DNA from: Carettochelys insculpta
Lineage: Eukaryota > Chordata > Testudines > Carettochelyidae
NCBI RefSeq assembly: GCF_033958435.1
Contig: NC_134152.1
Coordinates: 12,634,001 to 12,698,000, forward strand
Length of the DNA: 64,000 bases
Direction of reading: 5' to 3'
This document shows, piece after piece, positions 20,836 to 33,400 of this stretch; positions within the stretch are counted from its first letter, which is position 1, and every line of letters starts with the position of its first letter. A program made the translations under genes and the position numbers. The notes under the pieces were generated by a model. That model was not told the origin of the DNA, did not search any database, and saw nothing but the letters and a program-made list of their open reading frames with translations.

Positions 20836-21201
20836 AGCTGCGTCTATACTAGCAAGTTCTTTTGAAAAATTTTTCAAAAGGAGGGATCTCTTTCAAATGG
20901 TCCCACAGAGTGTCTACACACAGAAAGCATTCGTTTGAAAGTAAATCAAAAGAATGTTGTGCTCCTTTCAAAATCACTCTTCCTTTCCCATTTCAGCTTC
21001 TTTCAAAAGCAAATGTGTGTAGATGCTCCGAAGTCCCATTTTTTCGAAAGAGCAGTCCTCGTGGGGCCTGATTTTTCAATCCCTGATCCATTCTTTTGAA
21101 ATATGGGGCGCTGTGTAGATGCTCTCTTTCAAAAGAATTCTTTTGGAAGAGATCTTCTGGAAAAGCTTCTTTCAAATGATCTATGTAGTGCAGACGTAGA
21201 C
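20836..21201. mobile_element. TCTTTCAAAAG-rich MITE, about 366 bp
   Basis: The left end AGCTGCGTCTATACTAGCAA and the right end GTGCAGACGTAGAC are imperfect inverses, and CAG flanks at 20833-20835 and 21202-21204. The interior repeats CTTTCAAAAG/CTTTTGAAAG palindromes, like the ends of Harb-4 and Harb-6. It has no coding capacity and is probably a non-autonomous relative of that subfamily. Confidence 0.6.
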
Positions 21202-21204
21202 CAG

Positions 21205-21740
21205 AACTAGGCAAGAGTTATAAGATTAAAACAAGATGACTTGAGTCTTGTCAAAATCATCTTGTCTAGCTCCAAAGGGTTTCTATGTAACTGAGCAACT
21301 ATTGTATTTGATATCATGTGTTTTCAAGGATGGGAGAGTGGGTGTTTGGGCTCCAGTTCTTTCTTTCTGCATGTATTACAAAGGAATGCTTTGCTGCAAC
21401 TTGTTCTATGCTTCAAAATGTCTGTGATACCACTGTGGGATATTGCCAGCTCATCCACTGACGCTGTTTGGTGAGATACTGTATTATTAAACTTCCCCTG
21501 CTGTTCCTCAGTTCTTGTACGGTCTGTGTGCAGGTAGCAGCCTGCAGGGGTAGCATTCAGTAATGCCTTGCTACATGTTAAAAGCAGTGGAAAGGAATTC
21601 TGGCTGTGATGATTATACCAGGTCTGTTCAGTTCTTCCCCTACAGCTGTTGTCCCCATCCTATGTATATATGTATATACAGGCTGCCTTCCTCTTTCAAT
21701 GCATGATCCAAAGGCCACTGAAATCAACAAAAAGCATCCC
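21205..21740. other. No gene recognised
   Basis: About 540 bp of AT-rich sequence with a short TATGTATATA run near 21662. No element ends are visible. Confidence 0.5.
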
Positions 21741-21831
21741 AGCATGGGTCTACACAGCCAAGTCATTTCAGAATAACTATCCCTGCCTCTACACAATGCA
21801 ACCAATGTTTTGAAATAATTTTGAAATAGTG

Positions 21832-22770
21832 TCAAAGCAAAAAAGCAGTCAAGTAGCACTTTAAAGACTAACAAAATAATTATTAGGTGGTAAGTTTTCG
21901 TGGGACAGACCCACTTCTTCAGACCATAGCCTTACCAGAACAGACTCAATATTTAAGGCACAGGGAACCTAAAATAGTTATCAAGGTTGACAAATCCGAA
22001 AAACTGGAATCAAGGTGGGCAAATCAGAAAGCAGAGGGGTGCTGGGGGTGGGGACGGAAGTCAAGAGTCAGATAAAACAAAGTATGTAAAAGAGTTCATA
22101 TAATGACCCTGGTAATTGGTGTCCACGTTCAAACCATGTGTTAATGTGTCGCATTTGAATATAAAAGAGAGCTTGGCACCCTTTCTTTGCAGGCAATTCT
22201 TCAAGTTCCTTTTCAGCAAGACACAGACTTTCAGGTCATTAACAGAATGACCCACTCCATTAAAGTGCAGGCTGACAGGCTTGTGAGTTAAGAGCTTTCT
22301 GGTAAGTTTTGTGTCCATTCATTCTTTGTCAAAGCGTATTTACCATTTGTCCTATATGCAAAGTATATGGGCATTGTTGGCCCATGATGGCATATATGAT
22401 GTTAGTAGAGGAACATGAGAATGTGCCCGGGATTCTGTGAATAACCTTGTTAGGTCCAGTAATGGTATCTCCAGAATAGATATATGGACAAAGCTGGCAA
22501 TGGGGCTTGTTGCAAGGAAAAGTTCCAGGATCAGTATTATTGTGGTATAGTCTGTGGTTTCTGCTGAGAATCCTCTACTAACATATATATGCCATCATGT
22601 GCCAACAATGCCCACATATGAATGGATGTCTGTTCGGTTCCGGTATGGCTATGGTCTGAAGAAGTGGGTCTGTCCCATGAAAGCTGACCACCTAATAAAT
22701 TATTTTGTTAGCCCTTAAAGTGCTACTTGACTGCTTTTTTGTTTTGATAACACAGCTATCTCTCTGTTAC
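21832..22770. mobile_element. Penelope-like insertion with two inverted halves
   Basis: A 13-bp repeat TTTTGAAATAGTG flanks it (21819-21831, 22771-22783). The minus-strand copy covers about 21832-22565: its tail has AAGCAGTCAAGTAGCAC (plus sense) and its coding text includes VGHSVNDLKVCVL and HIGQMVNTL, a GIY-YIG domain. The plus-strand copy (about 22566-22770) holds the start of the same domain (YICHHVPTMP-like in one frame) and then jumps to the tail GAAGTGGGTCTGTCCC to AGTGCTACTTGACTGC. The halves are inverted relative to each other, with both tails pointing outward. Confidence 0.7.
22061..22420 (-). pseudogene. Penelope-like GIY-YIG endonuclease remnant
   Basis: The minus-strand frame 22318-22061 (85 codons) contains KPVSLHFNGVGHSVNDLKVCV and a basic KRNLKNCLQRKG segment, the C-terminal half of the GIY-YIG domain. 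The N-terminal half (CPYTLHIGQMVNTL) lies upstream in another frame. The GIY-YIG nuclease nicks target DNA for Penelope retrotransposition. The frame break and absent reverse transcriptase make this a relic. Confidence 0.65.
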
Positions 22771-22941
22771 TTTTGAAATAGTGGTTGACTTATTTCAAAA
22801 TTTGTAAACCTCATTGCATGAGGAATGGCACCTATTTCAGAATTGCTATTTCAAAATAGGTGCTGTTAAGACAGGGAATAGAGTCTATTTCAAAAATAAG
22901 CAGTAATGCATCCAATGGCTCTCTTTCAAAATAAGCTCTGT

Positions 22942-25900
22942 AGCTGCGTCTACACTAGCAAGTACTTTCGAAATTTCAGGCCCTCTTTTGAAAGAGAAAG
23001 CAGCGTATCTATACACACCACGCACGCTTTCAAAGGGGAAATTGAAGGAATGCTCCCAGCTTTCAAAATCACTCTTCCAACTTTGAAGTAGGAAAAGCCC
23101 CACACCCCCCCCGGCCCCACCTTCTGAAAGGGTCTTTTGAAAGAAAACATGTGTAGGTGCTCCACGGCCCACTCTTTCGAAAGAGCAGGTCCACCATGGT
23201 GCCGGCCAGCTGGGATGAGGAAATGTGCTGCCCAGAGCGTGCAGGGCTCTATGGTCTGTGTGTACAGCACGGACCCAGAAACCCCGTGGTGGGAAGCCCA
23301 GAGCATGCAGGCAGCAGCTTTTGCAAGTGCTACCCCTACATGCCCCAGTGAGACCCCCAGCAGCTCCTGGAACAGCATGGCCAGCACCCAGGCACATGAG
23401 GAGCCCTAGGTCCCCCCAGCCCCCACCACTGAGTGTGCCCCGGGCTCACAGGGGTCTAGCCAGGCAGGGAAAAATCAAGTCCCCTGCTGGACTGAGAATG
23501 AGTTTTTTCCCATCTGGCCAGCAGCCTGTCCTCCCGGGGCCACCCTGTCCACATTCCTGACCAGATCAGGAGCTGCAGCAGGGACATGCCCAGGCTCGGG
23601 AGTCAGCCAGTCAGTCAGGGGCAGTGCCCACCTCCTGCCCCTTCTATGAGGTGCGGAGCCTCCTCGGGCCCAGGGACACCAGCTCCCTGCCTGCTGTCCT
23701 AGACACCGCCCCTGCAGCCAGCCCCACCTCACCAGGGTCAAAGCCAGATCCAGCTCCTGAGTGGTCGAGAGAGGAGGGGAGCTGGTCATCGACCTCCCCT
23801 CCTGCACCTTCAGCCGTGCCTCTGCTTGCTGGAGATCCCCTGACCTCAGCAGTGGACCCTTGGTAAGTACCTGACAGGGTGCACACCCCAAATCACAGGG
23901 TGGGGGCTCCATACGCACCAGAGGGCCCCCCACTCCCAGCAGATGCTGGCTGTGGCTCTTGGGATGGTGTCACAGCTGCCAGTGGCCTTCAGCATACACT
24001 CCCATGGATAACGCTGCAGCCTGCTCCTGGGGAAAGGGCCTGAGCGGGGCCAGACCTCACAAGGGAGTCACCCCTGAGAGGCCAGGGACCCCTTCTGCCT
24101 CCTTGATCCCCCAGGACCACCCCACAATCAGATGAGGAATGGGGACCTGCTGCTCATGGGGCAGGGGTCTAGGACTCACGACCTGTCCCTCTCTTCTCTT
24201 CCTTTCCTGCAGCTGCACCATCAGGGGGCCAGCAGAGCCTCACATCCATGGTCCCAGACAGCCTCCTGAAGGTGAGAGACAGAGACTGGGCAGCCCCACC
24301 ACTAGCACCAGAGCATCTCCACTCCAGGAGGGACCAGAGACAGGCTGCCAAGGACCTCCACCTCACCGCCTCTATTCAACGCCAGGTGGAGGTGGCGGAG
24401 TGGCACCTCCACCTGGAGGAGGCCGAGGCAACATGGCGGCAGGTGGCCTCGGGGGAGTTGATAGACACCCTGAGGGATGTGTTGGGCACCTTCAGGGAAC
24501 TCCGGCCTGGCTGTCCCCTTCCACTGTCCCTCCCACTGCCCCCATTCTGTGGCCCCTCCTGACAGCCCCTCTGAAGAGGCCACCATTGTGGTCGATCCCC
24601 TGGCTGAATCAGACCTCCAGCCCTACATCCCCATTCTCCCTGCCCCTCCCAGCCCCACCAGGGACCCACAAACTAGGGGAGGTCATGGATCCTGGAGATG
24701 GCATTGCTCAAGGCCCTCCATCCCTTCCCTGTAATAAGCCTCCCCGCTGCATGAGGGGCACCCATGTCCCCTATCCTGTTGTAAATAGTTTGTCCCCCTT
24801 CCCTGTGTATGTAGCTCTATAGTTCTGTTTTATGTTGCTGTTAATAACCGCACAGTTTTGTTCAATGGTCTATATTTTATTTCACCCACATCCCTGTGTG
24901 CTGTGTGCACAGTAGCCAGGCAGGGGAAAAGGGTGGAGGGGAATGTGCAAGGAGATGGAGACAGGGAGTATGTGGATGGGAAGGGAAGTGTGTGGGGGGA
25001 AGGGAAGTGTGTGGCAGACTTGCTGGGGGGGGGCAGGCAGTGATCAGTGGGGCCCCTGAGCAAAGTGCTCAAGCAGGGCCTCCCATACACGGACCCTGTC
25101 CTGGTGGATCTGGTGGCTAGAGGCTAGAGGCAAAGGATGGCTGCGGGTAGCCCAGTCTGGACTCATCTGCCCACGCATGCATGAATGCCTCCCCCTTACT
25201 CTCCACAGTATTACGGAGGACGATCAGCAGGCCCACCTCCAGGCATGCCAGAAGACACCACCACCGGCCCTTCAACCACCCAATAGTGCGTTCCACCACA
25301 TTTCAGGCATTGTTTAGCTGGGTATTGATACGCGCTGGGCTTGGGGTGGCCCATATAGGGCCACATAAACCAGGCCTGGGGGGGATAGATGGCATCCGCT
25401 ACCATGCACAGGGGCACCATGGTGTCCCCATGTGGGCTTTCCCTCTGGGAGAAGTAAGTCCCTGCCTCCATGAGGCAGCACAGCCAAGCGTTTCTGAACA
25501 CCCATGCATCATGGGTGAAGCCAGGCCAACCAATGTAAATGTCCTGGAACTGGCCCCAGCTGTCCACCATGACCTGCAGCACTGCAGAGTGATACCTCTT
25601 CCTGTTGATATATTGGCCCCTACTCTGTGCCGGGATATGGATTGCTATGTGGGTCCCATTCAGGGCACTGAAACAGTTTGGGAACCTGAGCACTGCGAAG
25701 TCAGTGATGGCTGTGTCCAGGTCCTCCACACAGATCAGCATCTGCAGTAGCATGGTGGTCAGTGCCCAAAGGACCCTCATGGGATGGAGAACATAAGCAC
25801 CCATGAGGGTGTGCAGAGCGTGCCAGGCCCCACCCACTCCCCAGGCTCCCTTGCTCCCCAGGCCCCACAGGCCTCCCAATCCCCCCACCCTCTCATCTCT

Positions 25901-26070
25901 CACCCTCCTCATCCCCCAGGTCCCCACTCCACCCCGCATTTCTGGCTCCTGGTCCCCAGTGAGCTTTCTTTCCAGGGATCTCCCTCCCACTGGTGGGTGT
26001 GTGGCCTGAGCTTCCTTGCCTCCCAGCTTCCAGACAGCTATCACAACATCTTGCTGTTTTTGTAAAACCA
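22942..26070 (-). mobile_element. Harb-4: decayed Harbinger copy, inverted orientation
   Basis: The left end is AGCTGCGTCTACACTAGCAA followed by CTTTCGAAA palindromes. The Myb-like gene then lies on plus (about 23180-24735) and the transposase on minus (26071-25117), convergent as in Harb-1. The transposase N-terminus and the right-hand terminus are not found before Harb-5 begins near 26357, so the right end is truncated. The ends place it in the same subfamily as Harb-0 and Harb-6. Confidence 0.75.
23180..24735 (+). pseudogene. Harbinger Myb-like gene remnant (Harb-4)
   Basis: The Myb block itself is largely missing: after about 23540 only a scrap resembling its end is seen, then PTSCPFYEVRSLLGPRDTSS, which matches PVTCPFYRELRDILGPRHTSS of Harb-2. 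Exon 2 starts after TTTCCTGCAG at 24213 with the conserved CTGCACC and contains a helical stretch (SIQRQVEVAEWHLHLEEAEATW). Stops and shifted frames occur throughout. With the DNA-binding core deleted, no function is expected. Confidence 0.68.
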
Positions 26071-26071
26071 C
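25117..26071 (-). pseudogene. Harbinger transposase remnant (Harb-4)
   Basis: Readable from VIAVWKLGGKE near 26050 to FPNCFSALNGTHIAIHI, then INRKRYHSAVLQVMVDSWGQF, FTHDAWVF, VADAIYPPQAW and, after a frameshift near 25300, VERTIGWLKGRWWCLLACLE. The first catalytic Asp (ALDGTH in the other copies) is Asn here. An intron-like segment rich in Gly/Trp codons (about 25990-25790) is still in frame. The N-terminal polyQ region is absent. Loss of the Asp plus the frameshift makes it inactive. Confidence 0.78.
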
Positions 26072-26556
26072 AAGTTAGGCTATCATCTCAGTAGGAATTG
26101 TGGAATACCCCCCAATACTTGAAATATTATGGGGGTACAGGGTGGTCATCATCACTGTGTAAGATGTAGATCCCACAGGTATCCCCTCAGCAGCGCTCCA
26201 TAAAGTAGAAAGGGAATGGGATACTGCCTGAGCTAGCTGGTTGGCTGTATGTTCATAAGTCTGGCTTGACTAGTCCTCCTCCATTATTCAAAGACAGAGC
26301 TAAAGCCCTGACTAATGGGCCATGCCTTCACCAGCAATGAACTTCTAAATTAATTTTTAAGTTAGGGCTTACTTTGAAGTTAAGTGTGGAATATCTACAC
26401 ACATCATACATTATTTTGAAATAGTGATTGAAGTAAGGGGGCCCAACTTCGAAGTCCTTATTTCATTCCTGGGGTGGGAATAGTGCCCTATTTTGAAGTG
26501 CAATGTGTGAAATAGGATGTGTGTTGATGCACCGCATCCTGTAACTTCACAGTAGC

Positions 26557-28380
26557 ATGTCTGTCATGGCAGCAGCCCACAAGAGCCCGGAGATGCTCCA
26601 GCCAACCCAGACAGGGATCTATGGTCACTGCCACCACACAGCTACCCAGCAAAAGCTACCCAGTATCCCCAAACAGGAAGCTGAGAGTGTGCTACAAGCC
26701 CTGCTGCATGACTGCGCCTCGACAACACTGCAGCCACAGCCACCCCCAGCCAGCCATGGTGGCCAGCCAGGAACCCCATGTCCCCTCCCGGAGCCCACCA
26801 CTGAACCCATCCAGGGGTCCCAGGAGCCCAGCCAGCGGCAGCACAAAAGGGGCTCCTCCTGGATGGAGGAGGAAGTCCAGGACCTCTTTGCACAATAGGA
26901 AGAGGAGGAGGTTCTGCTACAGAGTGGCACATGGCAATGGAACATTGATGCATATGACCAGCTGGCCAGAGGCCTCACCAGCCAGGGGCACCCCACCAGG
27001 AGCAGGGAGCACATCAGAACAAAGGTGCAGGAGCTCCAGAAGGCCTACTGCCAAGCCTGGAACGCTGCCAGCCCATCAGGGTACAGACCACCCAGTGCCC
27101 CCATTATGATAAGCTCCACCACCTCCTGGGGCTGAAGGAGGTACAACCACTGTAGCACCTTTCGGATGCTGCTGCCCACCCCCCACTAATGGAGACGAAG
27201 GAGCTGGAGGCAGCCACTGAGGAGGAGCTGGGACCCTAAGGTGATACCAGGACCCACCCCGGGAGCCAGGGGACAGAGGCCAGGAGTGAGGATGAGGGTT
27301 CAAGCAATATGACCTTCATCATCACCATCCCCTCTGGGACATCAAGCTGGGAGACCTCCATCCAAGCATCACCAGAGTTCATGAAGGTACCAACCGCTAG
27401 GTATAGGGAGTTCAGGATCCCTCAGGGCCCGGGGAGGGGGACCACAGGTGGCAGAGTGCCACAGGCCAGTGTAACATTCAGTGCCCACTCCTGCACAGCC
27501 CCTGTCCACACACCTGAGGAAGAGGGTGGGTACCAAATCCAGCCCGACCCTCACCTTGCAGGAACCCCTCTGCACCCAGGATCCTAGGAGGCCCCCCTGG
27601 ACATCTGGCAGCAGGGGACTGGGGTGAGGACCAGGAGAGTGGGGGGCCACAGGTCCCAGACTCAGGGCACAGGACTCACAGGCCATTCCCCTGCCCCCTT
27701 CTGTCTCCACCCTGTATGGGACTAGCCAGCAGCCGTGGAGGGCTGGGAGTAAGCCACCCCATCTCATCCCACATCCCCATGTGGTCACTGACGGGCCAGG
27801 CACCACCACTGACAGGGGGACAAGGAGGTGACCGCCGACAGGGCTGTCCTGCAGGAGATGACTGCTGTACTCCAGAACTGGCTGGTGATGGAGCAGGAGG
27901 TGTGGGTACAGGTGGCAGACAGCCTGGAAACCCTGACACAGGCTGTGGCCACCCACCTTGCCCAACCTCCTGCTCCTTCATCAGCCTGCCCTACAGCTTC
28001 CCCTGCAGTACCTCCCACAGTGCCCCACCACCACTCCCGGAGCGGTCGCCAACCTTGGGCCCCTGTTTCTGACCATTCTCCTGCCTGCTGCCTGCCTGGC
28101 ATTCGACCAGTGCCCCTCCCTCCGCACTGGCTCCCCCAGCCCCAATGGCTTCTGATGACCCTAAGGCTACCATACCCTCCCCCATCCCGCCAAAATCACT
28201 ACCTTTCTATTGTCCCAGCCCTAAAAGGTTTCCTGCACCCAGAGCAGAAGGGGGTCCCATGGCCACTGCAGCTCCCAGCCCTCCATGCCAGTGGATGAAT
28301 GAGTCCTCACCCACCTTGGCCCCCTCCTCCAAGTTGGTTTCCTCCCCCAATACCCCTGCCCCATCCCTCTTTGTATATAG
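26557..28380 (+). pseudogene. Harbinger Myb-like gene remnant (Harb-5)
   Basis: The first frame (26557-26898) ends at TAG right inside the Myb block, after SSWMEEEVQDLFAQ. The block continues with IDAYDQLARGLTSQGHP and KVQELQKAYCQAWN. Downstream text includes an acidic linker (EDEGSS-like). A second exon near 27808-28170 carries a helical segment with WLVMEQEVWVQVADSLETL and a Pro-rich tail. At least one stop and shifted frames make it a pseudogene. Confidence 0.65.
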
Positions 28381-28569
28381 TTCACCCTTTGGACATAGTT
28401 GTAGGCACTTGTGTTGTTTAGAGGTTTACAAACATGCAAGTTTTATTTACAATAGCAAAGTTTAAGTTCCACCCCTTATTATGTGGTGGGGGAGAGCTGG
28501 TGAGAGGCGGGGGGAGTGTAGTCAGGAGTTGGCTGGAGAACGGTCACTATGGGCCCTGGGTGAAGGCTT

Positions 28570-28763
28570 CCCACACACTCACCTCATCTCTGTGCACCTG
28601 TCGGGACAGGGCAGCGGGTGGCAAAGGGCTCCCCTTTGGTCTCCACAATATTGTGGTAAGCATAGTAGACCACAACCATCCCAGGCATGTTCAGGATGCT
28701 GACATTTCAGCCACTCGAATGCCCACTCAGATGTGTTCCTGGCTTGGTTCAGGAGTGTGTTAG
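28570..28763 (-). pseudogene. Harb-5 transposase C-terminal piece
   Basis: The minus-strand text LNQARNTSEWAFEWLKCQ through LPQYCGDQRGALCHPLP corresponds to LNHARQVVERSFGRLKGRW through NLVESKGEAF of Harb-2, with changed residues and frame. It continues the transposase cut off at 36237 by the CR1. Confidence 0.65.
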
Positions 28764-28939
28764 AATAATAGAATCCTAGGGCTGGAAGAGACCTCAGGAG
28801 GTCATCGAGTCCAGCCCCCTGCATCAAGTGGGATCAACCCCCAACTAAGTCATCCCAGCCAGGACCTTGTCAAGCCAGGACTTAAAAACCTCTAGGGATG
28901 GAGAATCCACCACCTCTCTAGGCAACACATTCCTGTGCT

Positions 28940-30340
28940 TCACCAACATCCTGCTGAAGTAGTTTTTCCTAATATCCAACCTATTCCTCCCTTCTGTAAC
29001 TTCAGACCATTGCTCCCTGTTCTGCTGTCTTTCACCACCGAGAACAGTTTCTTTCCATCCTCTTTAGAGCTCGCCTTTAGGAAGTTGAAGGATGCTGTGC
29101 AATCACCCCTCAGTCTTCTCTTCTGTAAACAAAACAAGCCCAAATCCCTCAGCCTATCCTCATAGGTCATGTGCTCCAGTCCCTTAATAATTTTTGTTGC
29201 CCTCCACTGAACCTGCTCCAGTACATCCACATCCTTTTTATACTGGGGGGAGTCCAAAACTGGACACAATATTGCAGGTGTGGCCTCACCAGTGCCGAAT
29301 AAAGGGGAACAACTACTTCTCTAGATCTGCTGGACATGCTCATCCTAATGCACCCTAATATGCCATTAGCCTTCTTGGCTACAAGGGCACATAGTTTACT
29401 CATATCCAGCCTTTCATCCAACATAAGCCCTAGGTCCCTTTCCACTTTACTGCTTCATAGCCTGTTGGTGCCCAGCCTATAACAATGCCTGGGACTCTTC
29501 TGACCCAGGTGCAGGACTCTATATTTCTCTGTGTTTAACCACATCAGATTTCTTTTGTCCCAATCCTCCAATTTATCCAGGTCACTTTGGATCCTATCTC
29601 TACCCTCCAACATACCAACCTCTCCTCCTAGCTTAGTGTTGTCTGCAGACTTGCTGAGGGTGCAATCCTGTCCCTCATCCAGGTCATTAATGAATATTTT
29701 GAACAACACTGGCCCCAAATACGAGCCTTTGCGGATCCAGATATTGAGCCATTGACCACTACCTGCTGGGCCCAACCGTCAAGCTAGCTTTCTACTCATC
29801 TTATAGTCCATGGATCCAATCCATAATTCCTTAATTTATGGGCAAGAATGTTGTGGGAAACTGTATCAAAATCTTTGCTGAAGTCAAGGTATATCACATC
29901 TACTGACTTCCCCATGCCCAGAGAGCCTGTTACCTCATAATAGAAGTTAATCAGATTGGTCAGGCAGGATTTGCCCTTGGTGAATCCATGTTGACTACTC
30001 TTGATCACTCTCCCCTCTTCCAAGTGCTCCAAAATGGATTCCTTGAGGATCACCTCCATTATTTTCCCAGGGAATGAGGTAAGGCTGATCAGTCTATAGT
30101 TCCCTGGATTGTCCTTCCTTTTTTAAAGATGGGCATGACGTTTCCCTTTTTCCAGTCATCCAGGATCTCTCCCGACCTCCAAGAGTCTTCAAAGATAATG
30201 GCAAAAGGCTTGGCAATGACGTCTGCCAATTCCCTCAGTACCCTTGGGTGTATTAAATCCAGACCCATTAATTTGTGTACATCTACTTTTTCTAGACAGC
30301 TTCCCCACAGATGGCTGCCCTCCACCTTCCCATACTGCAC
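28940..30340 (-). pseudogene. CR1 ORF2 reverse transcriptase remnant
   Basis: Pieces in different frames: LGSCLEKVDVHKLMGLDLIHP, ILDDWKKGNVMPIFKKG, HGFTKGKSCLTNLINFY, VDVIYLDFSKDFDTVSHN, GSYLGPVLFKIFINDLDEG, SADNTKLGG (where FADDTKL is expected, so a catalytic Asp is lost), [14 protein letters not shown] and [19 protein letters not shown]. Order and content match ORF2 of amniote CR1. It is inactive. Confidence 0.83.
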
Positions 30341-30473
30341 TGTCTAGCACCATAGTATGGGAGCCATCTTTGTCCATGAAGACAGGCAAAAAAAGCACTT
30401 ACCTCTCTCATTCAGTAACGGCCCCACACATTTGACAACCCTCTTATTGTTAACGTGCCTGTAGAAACCCTTC

Positions 30474-33400
30474 AAAGGTTTCAAAGGTTGTCGTAGCCGG
30501 GGGTGGTAGTGGGGATAAGAATGGTGTGAACAGTGAAGTGTTAGTTACACTTTCACAGAACACAAGAAGCAGTGACCTTAATAGGCAGCCAGTTTAAAAC
30601 ATGAGGAAGTGCTTCACACAACATCCAGCCAGCTAAGCCACATGTGAAGTCCAGGAGGCTATTGGAGACGCACGCTATGGGAGGTCAAAAGAATGAGATG
30701 TTCAAGGAGACCAGGCAGAGTGATGGTGGGGAGGGGCAGATGCCCTGGACCACAGTGTTTTAAAAGGACTTGGGAGCACATGGATCCTGGAACCCTTTAA
30801 ATTGTCACCAGAGTGCCACCACTGTGCTCCACTTGGCATTTAGGGCTGCCTGAGCAGGTGGGTGCACCATGCAACCTGTTCCGGGCAGCACAGGAGGCCA
30901 GCTGCCCTCAGCCCAAGTTTGAGAGAATGCTGAAAATCCAGCTTCAAACACCAGTGGGCATGGTCAACATCTTCAGCGTCTATGCGCCTACTTTAACTTC
31001 TGCCCAGGAAGTTAAGGACAAGTTCTATGATGAACTTAGCATTGCCATCAGTGAGGTCGCTATTCATCCTTGGCGACTTCAACGCCAGAGTTGGCAGCGA
31101 CCACCACAGCTGGCCATCCTGTCTGGGACAGTTTGGAACAGGGAAGATGAATGAAAACGGACAGTGCCTCCTTGAACTTTGCTCCCAACACGACCTCTGC
31201 ATAACTAATACCTTCTTCAATGTCAAGCCCCAGCACAAAGTTTCATGGCGACACCCAAGATCGAAACATTGGCACTAGGTTGACCTCATCCTCACCAAAC
31301 GCAGCCATTTAGATAATGTCAGCGTGACACATAGCTACCACAGCGCAGACTGTGACACTGACCACTTGCTCGTGTGTAGTAAGGTGCACATCCAGCCACG
31401 AAGATTCTTTCACTTCAAAAAGGAAGGGAGGCCGCGCATTGACACTGGCAAGAGTCGTGACCCTTCAAAAGTATGCAAGTTTGTCCAAGCACTTGAAGAG
31501 GCCTTGCCCCGCCCGGACGACACTGATATCAGCAAGAGATAGGAACAATTATGGGATGCTATCTACACTACTGTGATATCTAACTTTGGGAAGAAGACAG
31601 TCAAGTCTCCTGATTGGTTTGAAGCCCACACTGAAGTGCTGACACCCCTGATTGAGAAGAAGAGACAGGCACTGGCTGCATACATGTCCTCTCCGAGTGA
31701 GGTGAACCTGCAGGCACTCGGGACTGCTCGGAGTCAAGTGCAGCAGGTTGCTCGGCGGTGGGCCAACGATTACTGGCTCCAACTCTGCTCCAAGATTCAG
31801 TAGGCCGCGGACACTGGTAACATGTGAGGAATGTATGATGGAATCAAGCAGACCATTGGTCCATCACAAAGAAAGACTGCCCCACTTAAGTCGGCCACAG
31901 GCGGGGTCCTGAAGGACAGAACCAAGCAGATGGAATGCTGGGTGGAACACTACTCACAGTTGTACTCCAGAGAGACAGTAGTTGCAGAGAGAGCCCTGAA
32001 TGCCATCGAGCCTCTGCCCACCATGACTGAACTCGATGCTGAGCCCACCTTGGAGGAACTCGGCGATGCGCTAAAAGCACTCTCTTCTGGAAAAGCCCCA
32101 GGGAAAGACGGTATTTCCTCAGAAATCCTCAAATGTGCCAACAGTAGCCTAGTTTCAGAGCTGCATGGAATACTTTGCCAATGCTGGAGAGAAGACAGCA
32201 TACCACAAGATATGAGGGATGCTAACATCATTACTGTCTACAAGAACAAGGGTGACAAAAGCGATTGTAACAACTATCACGGCATCTCCCTTCTCAGTAC
32301 CATGGGAAAGCTATTTGCATGTGTTGTTCTGGGGAGGCTCAATGTTCTTGCGGAGAGAGTCTACCCTGAGTCTCAGTGTGGGTTCAGAGCTGAACGGTCC
32401 ACCATAGACATGGTTTTCTGTTAGGCAACTACAAGAAAAGTGCAGGGAGCAGAACAAACCTCTGTATATTGCCTTCATTGACCTGACCAAGGCATTTGAC
32501 CTCGTCAGCAAAAAGGTCTGTTCGCAATTCTGGCTAAGATGGCTGTCCCCCAACTCTGCTCAGCATTATTAGGGCCTTCCATGAAGGCATGAAGGGGACC
32601 ATCATATACGATGGATCCACATCCGAACCCATTGAGATTCTCAGTGGAGTGAAGCAGGGGTGTGTGCTGGCTCCAACACTGTTCGGCATCTTCTTTGCAG
32701 TTTTGCTCAAATATGCCTTTGGAACTGCTACAGAGGGCATCTCTCTCTGTACAAAAATGGACGGCAACCTCTTCAAACTGTCGAGGCTTAGAGCGAAGAC
32801 CAGGGCGCTTACGAAGCATCTAAGGGAGTTTCTTTGTGCTGACGATGCAGCTATTACTGCTCACACTCAGCAGGAACTGAAGTCACTCATAACTCGCTTT
32901 GCAGATGCATGCATGGAATATGGCCTCACAATCAGCTTAAAGAAGACCCAGGTGATGGGCCAAAACGTGGGTAACGAGCCATCTATCAGCGTGCTAGACT
33001 ATGAACTGGAAGTCATCCATGAGTTTGTGTACCTAGGCTCAATGATCTCGGACAACTTGTCACTTGATAGCGAGATTAACAAGCGCATTGGAAAAGCCGC
33101 CACAATGTTCTCCAGGCTGACGAAGAGAGTATGGGCTAACAATAAGCTCACTGTACACACCAAGGTGCAGGTCTACACAGCCTGTGTTTTGAGCACACTG
33201 CTGTACGCCAGTGAAACATGGACTTTGCGCTCAAAACAAGAGCAGCGGCTCAACACATTCCACATGCGCTGCCTTAGGCACATACTCGGTATCTCATGGC
33301 AGGAAAAGGTCCCCAATAGCGCAGTGCTTGAGAGGGCAGGCACCGCCTCCATGTTCACCCTTCTCAAACAGAGGCGTATGTGCTGGCTGGGCCATGTCTC

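Larger units (their letters stand above)
21745..22935. mobile_element. TTTCAAAATA-rich MITE split by a Penelope-like insertion
   Basis: The left part (to 21831) starts near GGGTCTACACAGCC and the right part (from 22784) continues AGTGGTTGACTTATTTCAAAA. The two join at the duplicated TTTTGAAATAGTG. The right part matches the host MITE at 8253-8928. The far right end merges into the start of Harb-4. Confidence 0.6.

Noticed and set aside
24139..24822. A 227-codon plus-strand Pro-rich frame
   Set aside because: It overlaps Harb-4 Myb exon 2 in another frame and has no helical or Myb features.
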